This document shows, piece by piece, positions 56,360 through 64,000 of a stretch of DNA of 64,000 nt. The DNA comes from Grammothele lineata (lineage: Eukaryota; Basidiomycota; Agaricomycetes; Polyporales; Polyporaceae). The stretch spans positions 363,677-427,676 of the forward strand of contig NDFF03000002.1 in assembly GCA_002150815.3 (NCBI GenBank). The letters are read 5' to 3'. The notes beneath the pieces are model-generated. The model saw only the letters and a list, made by a program, of their open reading frames with translations, did not search any database and was not told the origin of the DNA. The stretch's first letter is position 1. The number at the start of each line of letters is the position of its first letter. The position numbers and the translations under genes are program-made.

Positions 56360-57470
56360 ATGTTCTCTTACTCTCGCATGATCGCTTCCGTCTCGGTCGC
56401 TCTGGCTGTCGCCGCGATGAACTCGGTTCTGGCTGCTCCCGCCGCCCTGGTTGCCCGCAAGCCCGCCTCAATCCCCAGCCCCGCTTTTTCGGTTTACTTG
56501 GACCGCTCCGTCGATCCCATCAACGTTCTCCCTCCGGCCAACACCCTCGCTGTGAGTACCCTAACCAACAATACCCCGTACTTTCCCAGTAATTAACCTC
56601 TATCGTTTCACTGGCAGGGCTATAACGTCGTCAACCTGTGTTTCTTCACCACCAAAGGCCCCAACGACCAAGCCCAGCTCTACGCCGGTCTTCCCGCAGA
56701 CACCCGCGCTGCCAAGAAAGCCGAGTACGCCGCTGCAGGCATCAGCGTCGTTGTGACCGCCTTCGGCGACAAGGACCTCCCGACGACGCAGGGCGCGGAC
56801 CCCGTCGCTACCGCGAACGCGCTGTCCAAGTTCGTCCTCGACAACGACCTCGACGGGGCCGAGATCGACTACGAGGACTTCAATGTCGTCAGCCACCAGA
56901 GCGGCGTCGGGGAGCAGTGGCTCTCGACGTTTACACAGACTATTCGGCAGCAGCTTCCCCAGGGTCAGTTTATTCTCAGCCACGCGCCTATCGCTCCTTG
57001 GCTCTCTGCGAACACGAACCTCTTCCCTGGTGGAGCGTATGTTACCGTCAACAAGAACGTCGGGTCCATGATCGACTACGTGAGTCCCATCGTCCGCTTC
57101 ACGACGCCATCGTACCCCTTACTAAACACGTTCCCGCGCGTAGTACAACATCCAATTCTACAACCAAAAGAACTTCAACACCGGCGCAGTCCTCTTCGTC
57201 GACTGCGACGGACTCCTCAACAAAGCCGACCAAGCCTTCCCCGGCTCCTCTCTCTTCGAGATCGCGCAGAATGGCTTCGAGCTGAACAAGCTCGTCATCG
57301 GCAAGCCGGGCTCGACCGCGGACGCGGGCAACGGGTTCATGGACCCCAAGACACTGGGGACGTGCGTCGACCAGGCCGCGGCGAAGGGCTGGAAGGCGGG
57401 CATTATGGGGTTCCAGCTTCCGGATGCGGATACGAATTGGATCAAAGCGGCGAAGGGGTCGACGTTCTAG
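56360..57470 (+). CDS. Secreted GH18-like protein 3 with variant catalytic motif
   Basis: Three exons with the family junctions (after NTLA and after SMIDY). Signal peptide MFSYSRMIASVSVALAVAAMNSVLA. The strand GYNVVNLCFFTTKG, GISVVVTAFGDKDLPTTQGA, QFILSHAPIAPWLSANTNLFPGG, YNIQFYNQKN and the C-terminus IMGFQLPDADTNWIKAAKGSTF are family-typical. The motif reads DGAEIDYED: the second acidic position is Glu146 instead of Asp, while the general acid Glu150 and the Asp before it remain. A Cys appears in NLCFF. The protein carries an insertion relative to copies 1 and 2 (FNTGAVLFVDCDG). Activity may be altered. It forms a tandem pair with GH18 protein 4. Confidence 0.88.
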
Positions 57471-57558
57471 GTGGACGTTTGGATGGGAGGACTGACGCGA
57501 TCATGCAGGCTGCCGGGACGACCTCACGACGATCTCACGAGTACCACATGATGTGTTT

Positions 57559-57594
57559 AACGATTGTAATCTGATGCAGGTTTTCTTGGGGTTA
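57559..57594 (+). promoter_or_regulatory. Conserved GH18 3'-flank element, copy 3
   Basis: ACGATTGTAATCTGATG followed by CTTGGGGTT, about 90 nt after the stop. Confidence 0.6.
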
Positions 57595-57734
57595 TTTCTC
57601 TCTCGCGTACGACAAGCCAAATGAATGCGTCCGTGCCTTTCAAGCAGTCTCAGTTTGCAACTCCGTGCAGCACTGCGCGAGTAGCATCGTCCAATTCGCT
57701 ATACTTTGGTATCGAATGTTGGTGGTGGAAGCAG

Positions 57735-58085
57735 ACTGGCCATAAAATTATCAAAACATGCATGAACTTGATTGTAGTGGTGATTTGACCAGAGCAAGAC
57801 AGGGAGGGCTAGGCATACGAGATAGGCGGTCGTGGTGAAAGACACGGACTGCGAGTAAGCCTCGGCGCGTCCGCCGGGACGCCCGGAGGCCGCCGGAGGC
57901 CGTAACGTCACATGGCGGCGTCAACGTTCCAACGGTCACCGGCCCGGGCAACGACGCCGCGGCAGCCAAGGAAGTTTTCGACCGCGCTCATGTTCCCGCG
58001 GGTCGATGACGGTCTCGTTCTGAGACGGTCACCGGTGACTCATTGGTGAGTTCCTCAGTCGACAAAACATACCTATCTGCATGAC
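57735..58085 (-). repeat. Interspersed repeat, about 350 bp, copy 2
   Basis: The reverse complement aligns with 8775-9105 over its whole length. Both copies lie in the spacer of a tandem gene pair. Confidence 0.8.
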
Positions 58086-58593
58086 CTAGGGAATTGCTCT
58101 TCACCTTACTAAGCACTTAATAGAGTCTATTATGTCTTCAGCTGCTACAACCATCATCGGTGCATGTAAATACCGCTCATGGCCGTGATTATGCCCGTGA
58201 TTTGAGTTTCATCCAGCGCAGATGCGCTCAAGCTATGTACATGGCCGACTAGCCGTCCATCAAGGTATCGATCCTTGCTTGCTTACCCGCCGTGCTTCAG
58301 CTACGAAAATGGGGGGTGCACCCATAAGGTTGCCAGTCTCACCGGTGAACGCCGCTGGAGCGACGATAGCAGCATACGCGCTGACACGTAGTTGCAAGGT
58401 GAGTTTCACAAAATGATTTTGATCAGCGCAGTGTTCGCATCCAGCCCGCTCGTCATAACATGGACCCACCAGTACGTTTGTGTGCTTTCGAGATCAAGAG
58501 CGCTCACGACATGGGCGCAATGCGTCTTGCACTCCAGGCCACCCAGGTATCTAATGTACTACTGAAATCGCGCCCGTCTGTGTCTCTAAGACG

Positions 58594-58600
58594 TATAAAT
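58594..58600 (+). promoter_or_regulatory. TATA box of GH18 gene 4
   Basis: TATAAAT, about 130 bp before the ATG. Confidence 0.55.
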
Positions 58601-58667
58601 GGCGCGGTACTTTCGTGTTCAATCCTGCACCCCCGCCTTCATTGCTTGCACTGGTTCACACCCTTAC

Positions 58668-58680
58668 GTCTGCTAGTCGG
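58668..58680 (+). promoter_or_regulatory. GH18 5'-leader element, copy 4 (variant)
   Basis: GTCTGCTAGTCGG, one base different from the other three copies, 45 nt before the ATG. Confidence 0.6.
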
Positions 58681-58725
58681 ACTTCTTTCTTCTTCCTAGT
58701 ATCCTTCTTTGACTTCATCCCGGCG

Positions 58726-59848
58726 ATGTTCTTCTACTCTCGTATCATCACTTTTGTCTCTGTTGCGTTGGCCTTAGCCACCGTGAACACTGTGCTCGCT
58801 GTCCCGCTTCGCGAGTCCTCGCCCCTTGCTTCGCGCAAGCTTACCTCGATTCCCAACCCGGTCTTCCCTGTATACTTGGATCGTTCCGTCGACCCCATCA
58901 ATGTTCTGCCTCCCGCTGATACACTCGTGGTAAGAATTACTCCCCAACCTGCGAAGCTTCCACATCTGGTTCACTGACTATCGTCGCTGTTTCAGGGCTA
59001 TAACGTCCTCAACCTGTGCTTCTACAACACTGATGGTGCCGGTGATCAAGCAAAGCTCTACGCTGGCCTCCCCGCGGATACGCGTGCAGCAAAGAAGGCC
59101 GAATATACCGCTGCAGGGATCAGTGTTGTCGTAGCCGCGTTCGGCGACAAGAACCTCCCTACGACGCTGGGTGCGGACCCAGTCGCTACCGCGAACGGGC
59201 TGTCCCAGTTCGTCCTCGACAACGACCTCGACGGCACCGAGGTCGACTATGAGGACTTCAATATCATCAGCGGCCAGAAGGGAGTCGGCGAACAGTGGCT
59301 CACGACCTTCACTCAAACTATCCGTCAGCAGCTTCCTCAGGGCCAGTTCATTCTCAGCCATGCGCCGATTGCCCCGTGGCTCTCCGTGAACGACGCCATG
59401 TTCCCGGGTGGAGCATACATCACCGTCAACAAGAACGTCGGGTCTCTGATTGACTACGTGAGTGTCCAAAGAGTTTGATTAACTACCGGATATGTCAGGT
59501 GTTGATAACACTCCGGATGATTAGTATAGTATCCAGTTCTACAACATGGCTAACGATGCCGGCGCCGCTCAATATGCCGACTGCAACGGCTTACTCAACC
59601 AGTCCGAGCATCCCTACGAAGGCTCAGCGCTGTTCCAGATTGCTCAGAACGGCTTCGACCTCAACAAGCTGGTGATCGGCAAGCCTGGTACCACCGCCGA
59701 TGCGGGGCTCGGCTTCATAGACCCCACGACCTTGGGCACTTGCATCGATCAGGCGGCGCAGAAGGGGTGGAAAGCGGGTATCATGGGCTTCCAACTCCCG
59801 GACGCAGACTCGAACTGGATCAAGGCTGCGAAAGGCTCGACGTTCTAG
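58726..59848 (+). CDS. Secreted GH18-like protein 4 with variant catalytic motif
   Basis: Three exons; junctions after DTLV and after SLIDY. Signal peptide MFFYSRIITFVSVALALATVNTVLA. Closest to protein 3: GYNVLNLCFYNTDG, GISVVVAAFGDKNLPTTLGA, QFILSHAPIAPWLSVNDAMFPGG, IQFYNMANDAGAAQYADCNG and the same C-terminus. The catalytic motif reads DGTEVDYED, again with Glu in place of the second Asp, so the change predates the duplication of genes 3 and 4. The general acid Glu is kept. Leader, promoter and 3' element are duplicated as well. Likely extracellular; substrate unknown. Confidence 0.88.
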
Positions 59849-59970
59849 TGGAGTAGGATGGCGAAGCAGTGGAGACAGTTGCACGCGCTGGGCGCGAAAC
59901 GAGAGGGCGCAACGGGCATGATCATAACGACGTGATCTTACGACTATTCACGAGCTTCATATTCTGTGTA

Positions 59971-60008
59971 CAACCATTGTAATCTGATGAAGGTCTTTGG
60001 GGTTATTT
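59971..60008 (+). promoter_or_regulatory. Conserved GH18 3'-flank element, copy 4
   Basis: ACCATTGTAATCTGATGAAG followed by CTTTGGGGTT, about 125 nt after the stop. Confidence 0.6.
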
Positions 60009-60050
60009 ATCTGAGCGTCGAGCTTGCAAGATCGAAGATACATACGAGCC

Positions 60051-61084
60051 TCAAAGCGCTTTTTCCAAGTCGGCCGACCACTCCTCATACTGCTCGGCGT
60101 TCGCGGCCACGCTAGCAGCCTTGGCCTTGATGGCCACAACAGTTGATTTCCCTAGCGCGAAGCGCGGTGGCATCTGCTCAAGGTGCGCGAGCTTGTAGAG
60201 CGCTGCCATGGCTTTCTGCGCGTCCCCCCGAGGAGTATACGTGCCCCAGTTGCTGCGCATCACCGTGCCGGGAAGTTCGCTGTTGTTGTATGCAGGATGT
60301 GGTGGCGCCCATTGCGGCTTTGCAGCTCCGCCTGTATCAAATCCGCCTGGCTGGACGATCGTAACCTACGTTCCTCGGGTAAGCTGGATGCAGCGTAGAT
60401 TGGTATGAGCTCGGACCGCACCTGGATGTTCCACGCAGGGTCGAGCTCCGCGGCCAGCGCCTCACTGAATCCTTCGAGTGCTAAGTAGAACACGCACTTC
60501 AGTCATGCGCGCCCACTCTACCATGTACATTACGCTCACCGAATTTACTCGCGCAGTAGTACGCCATCGCAGGCCGGCCTTGCACCGCCGCGAGCGACGA
60601 GATCTGAAGCAGCCTCCCGCCCGCCCCAAGAGGGTTCCCCTCGCGAAACACGCGCACCGCCTCGCGCGCGACGGCGGCCGCACCCCAGAAGTTCGTCTCA
60701 AACTGCGAGCGCGCCTCCGATTCGGGCACCCCTTCGACTTCTCCGAATGCGGCGATGGCGGCGTTGTTCACGACGATGTCGACGCGCCCGAAATGCGCGA
60801 GCGCAGCTGCGAAGGCCTCCGGAGTTTGCGCAGGTTGTGTGACGTCGAGTGTGAGGACGAGCAGGCGGGATTCGGGGTAGACAGCGGAGAGGGTGGAGAG
60901 GGAAGGTGCGTTGGAGGGCGTGCGCGCGGTCGCCACAACGTTGTCGCCATTGGAGAGTGCGATCTCTGCGAGGATGCGTCCAAAGCCGGAGGATGCCCCT
61001 GTAACTGGCGATGGCAACAATAGAGTCTCAGTGAGATTCAGCGAGAGTGTTCTTATGAAACGTACTGAACCAAACCCGGGTCAT
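60051..61084 (-). CDS. Classical short-chain dehydrogenase/reductase, unrelated subfamily
   Basis: Four exons, 61084-61066, 61004-60540, 60480-60422, 60365-60051 (285 residues). The tiny first exon encodes MTRVWF, which completes the motif RVWFITGASSGFGR across the first intron; this is the NADP loop of classical SDRs. Then come VVATARTP, LDVTQ, DIVVNNAAIAAFGEVE, LLQISSLAAVQGRP with the active-site Ser, and the catalytic YYCASKF, followed by ALEGFSEALAAEL and VTIVQPGGFDTGG. It is not part of the seven-copy family, whose cofactor motif and intron pattern differ. The group includes ketoreductases and retinol dehydrogenase-like enzymes. The substrate is unknown. Confidence 0.88.
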
Positions 61085-61590
61085 GTTCGTTGTGCTATAC
61101 CTCTTGCTGTGGAAGTGGGATAATGGCGTGAGCGACGGCGATCACTCCCATTTTATGTATCTCTTCTTCTAGCTGCGCGGCACTCTTTTATCACTCCTAG
61201 TCGCTGTATGTACATTCAGTCACTGTCGGAGTTAACGGCAATAGAGGACAGTTCCTGCACAAGAGAGGAGGAACAAAGCCGAGAATAACGGGCGTTGAAC
61301 ACCGCAGGACCGGTATATGAGTCAGCAACAATAAGACGTGTCCGAACTCGTCCAAAATAAGAAATGGGCGGGATCGTCGCGGTTGGCAGCGGCGTCCGTG
61401 GGTGTCGGCAACGCTATGCGAAGTAGGCCATGCGTAATTGGGAGAAACATGATATCGGAGAACGGTTATGCACAGAAGAAGAGTATGTTAGGGGCCTAAA
61501 GCCATTGTGAAGTACAGTGAGAGAGCGTTCCACTGGGGGAATATTACGAGACGCACTAGAGAATCTAAAGCTCTAGTGTCTTGCAGAGAT
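61085..61590. other. Intergenic, 506 bp
   Basis: Upstream of the classical SDR and 3' side of SDR copy 6. Nothing recognised. Confidence 0.5.
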
Positions 61591-62969
61591 TCAGGCCGTC
61601 ATGAACTGCTTCACTTCATCTTCCAGCCACGCCCACACCTTTCCTCCAAGCTCGTCGTCGTACATCTCCGCCCGGCACTTTCCCAGCCTTGCCCATGGGA
61701 TCATAAACTAGACGTAGCACGCGACAAACATCAGCCCAGAACCATGCGAAAGCATAGTCTAGGAATCACTCACCTCTCCGCTGTAGTTGAGGGCTTCAGG
61801 CATCGTGCCCGCAAAGAGTTGCGTGAGAGCGCCGTATGGCGTGGGGTACAACATCGTGCAGTTCTACTCGCGGGAAGCCTGTCAGTCGGAAGACCAGAGC
61901 AGAATGATAGTCCACCCACCATGAGTTTACGGTGTACGGACCCAGCGAAACGTTGAAGTTCGGACTGAATGTTTCCTGAAACGACACGTAGTGAGAAAAG
62001 ATGAGAAGTATATACACGAGTGCAAAATATCACCTGGATTGACGGCGACGGCGATAATACCTTGATCTGCGTACCGCTTTGCAAACTGACGGGCTACGAT
62101 AGCGGCGCCCTGAGTGCGAGCGGTAGACGTCATCTATTAGCGCAAGCGAGTAGATCAGATTCTGAGAAGACGTACGAGCTTGCTCTGAGGGTATAGACCC
62201 TGACTCCCCCGCTTCTTTCTCTCCGGGCCGTCCTTGAATGTCTCCCAACGGATCGTGTCGAGATACGCCACGGACGAGGAGGTGTTGATGATACGCGCAT
62301 GGCCGTCAGGCGAGGTCTTCACACCCTCGAGTAGCGCGGGCATCAGGAGCTTCGTAAAGAACCAAGGTCCGACGACGTTCGTGCCCCACTGCAGGTCGTA
62401 CCCGTCTTTCGTGATTTGCTCGATTGGCGGAGACATGACACCTCTAATCAAACGTGCCTCGATCAGATGATGCTCCATAGCTACAGAGAAAGAGACAGCT
62501 TACGCATTGTTGAAGAGAATGTGGAGCGCCTGCTCTTTGCTGAGGAAATCGACGGCGGCGGCCTTGACAGTAGCAAGACTTGAGAGGTCAAGCTCGAGGA
62601 ACAGCGCCTCTTTTCCGGTAGCTTCCTTGAGCGAAGCGATCGCACTTTCTGCCTTGGCTCGGCTACGCGCCGCGATGTAGACCTTCGCGTTGTGCTGCAG
62701 AAGAACCTGATACGGCGGCAACACGTCATCACCTGGAAGAAGATATCAGTTTGCAGAGTACTGACCTTGCAGGTCTCCAATCCAATACCAACGTTTCCGC
62801 CTACGATAGATCAGCACGTCTGTTGCATGATTGGAAACGTGAGCCGTAGCACACCTGTTACAATGACGATGCGGCCTGAGAGATCCGGAACTTGGTCGAC
62901 GCTGAACTCCGATTTGGGCGGATACATCTGTGCGAGTACGCTCATTGTGTTAGAGAAAGCAGAACTCAT
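61591..62969 (-). CDS. Short-chain dehydrogenase/reductase, family copy 6
   Basis: Minus strand. Starts [33 protein letters not shown] at 62969; an upstream in-frame ATG at 63029 exists but the family aligns from the chosen one. Cofactor loop exon [12 protein letters not shown], then [81 protein letters not shown], a TSSSVAY Ser motif, YPQSK and [18 protein letters not shown]. The C-terminus is [38 protein letters not shown]. The intron after YPQSKL is present here, unlike in its closest relative, copy 5. A TATATA-type box lies at about 63081-63088. Expected active. Confidence 0.9.
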
Positions 62970-64000
62970 ATTACCAGTGGTTATAGAGCAGCAGGAGAGC
63001 GACGAAGGTGCCAGTTGCTTGCAGCGCAAATTGGGAAGTTAGAGAATGGGATGATGATCATCCTAGCACGCATGAGCACTTTATATATGCGCGACCTAGC
63101 TCTCGGTTATGAACGGCAACATGTAGGGGCATACGTAGTATGCCCGGCCACGCTTGGAGGTTTGGACACACCGGCATTCGGCCAGCTCGGTCGGATGCTC
63201 ACAGCCATTCTAAGGAGGAATATCATCGGAGCCGGCGGCCGGCGGACAACAGACGGTGTTGTGAGGTACGGCAATCTGGTCAGACACTTCACGTGAAATA
63301 ATTGGGACGCAGGAAAGAGGATTTAAACCAGAATAACTGGCGGGTCGAAACACAGTGGGCGCACCTTCGGCCGCAAAGGGGACAGGCCCGGGCATGGAGG
63401 CGCGGCGGCCTCAGCACAACTAGTTTCTGTTCCCCAATCGCAGAAGACAATCAGATAACATCTTGTGGGATAAATGTGTTTTAAACGAGAACGAGGCTTC
63501 AAAACGCGTTGGTACTGGTGGGAGTGGACACTTTCCAGCAAATTGCGCGGTTCGGTTTCAAGTGCACAAGCGCTCGCACCCATCTGGGCGACGGTACAGT
63601 CATCTACGCGTCTATGAGACACCCCCTGTCAATGAGACAGATTGCCGCTGTACATTCAAATCTTCGTGTATCTGCCCCATTTCGGGCTTGTTTTGTTCGT
63701 ACTTCCAGAGCCTGAGAAGTGTAGTGTAACAGTTTTTGCTTTGTGGATCCATGGGAGCGAAAAATTCGCGAAGATGGGTAGATGAAACAGGTGAAATATA
63801 CACTCGGAAATTGTATAAACAAGCTCATGGCCCTTCAAAGGGTTTTTTTGCTTCGTAACGGGTTTCTGCAGAGAGTTCTAGGTCTGTATTACATTTCTAT
63901 GTGTGTTTTGGGTCCAACAATCCATGGCATGCATCATGACCCGACGAATAAAGCCGAGGATGGCGCAGCGGCGTCTTGCCGCGATTTAGGCGCGCGTCGG
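62970..64000. other. Right end of window, 1.0 kb, no gene recognised
   Basis: Contains the promoter of SDR copy 6 at its left. The rest shows only short frames without recognisable protein. A gene cut by the window edge cannot be excluded. Confidence 0.45.

Larger units (their letters stand above)
57471..58593. other. Spacer between GH18 genes 3 and 4
   Basis: Contains the 3' element, the second copy of the 330-bp interspersed repeat, and the promoter of GH18 gene 4. No gene is recognised. Confidence 0.6.

Noticed and set aside
60051..61084. Eighth member of the clustered SDR family
   Set aside because: Cofactor motif TGASSGFG, intron positions and C-terminus differ; it belongs to another SDR subfamily.
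1..64000. CRISPR array, prophage or bacterial operon
   Set aside because: The window is eukaryotic: spliceosomal introns throughout, AP-2 subunit, ROT1, Zn2Cys6 factor. No spaced identical repeats were seen.

Overview
The window is nuclear DNA of a filamentous basidiomycete, most likely an Agaricomycete of the polypore type. Genes sit on both strands and are split by many 45-70 nt GT..AG introns. Coding DNA is GC-rich, promoters often carry a TATA box, and the protein families (a Zn2Cys6 regulator, secreted GH18 proteins, a small secreted Cys protein, HSL-type esterases, large SDR families) fit. The spliced reading frames of most genes close exactly, so those models are fairly secure. I did not run any search; family names come from motifs and memory of the families.

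Layout. 0-1.1 kb: 3' end of a thiamine-diphosphate enzyme. 1.5-5.6 kb: a 2OG-Fe(II) oxygenase gene broken by two different DNA transposons with visible terminal inverted repeats. 7.0-11.1 kb: tandem pair of alpha/beta hydrolases (HSL type). 11.7-15.2 kb: a GH18 protein and a decayed SDR gene, both on the minus strand. 16.2-23.3 kb: two paralogues of a little-known fungal protein, one with large RGG-rich and WG-rich regions, flanking a small secreted protein. 23.8-26.0 kb: anthranilate phosphoribosyltransferase with a 1.06-kb intron. 27.2-28.2 kb: ROT1. 30.4-31.6 kb: BTB/POZ protein. 32.1-35.7 kb: Zn2Cys6 transcription factor. 36.3-42.8 kb: three SDR genes produced by segmental duplication (the unit also carried the 3' end of the transcription factor), the third inverted. 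44.3-45.3 kb: tRNA-Glu(CTC) and AP-2 sigma. 46.7-63.0 kb: GH18, SDR, SDR, GT25-like glycosyltransferase, GH18, GH18, a different SDR, and a further SDR.

Two families dominate: one SDR family (six apparently intact copies plus one pseudogene) and one GH18 family (four copies). They are interleaved through the window. Housekeeping genes (TRP4-like, ROT1, APS2, GT25, tRNA) lie between them. The GH18 copies share conserved sequence in the 5' leader and 3' flank as well as in the coding part, and two of them change an acidic residue of the catalytic motif. The most unusual gene is the RGG/WG-rich protein at 16.2-19.2 kb: its tryptophan-glycine repeats resemble Argonaute-hook proteins and its core keeps acidic positions reminiscent of a nuclease fold, both as inference only.
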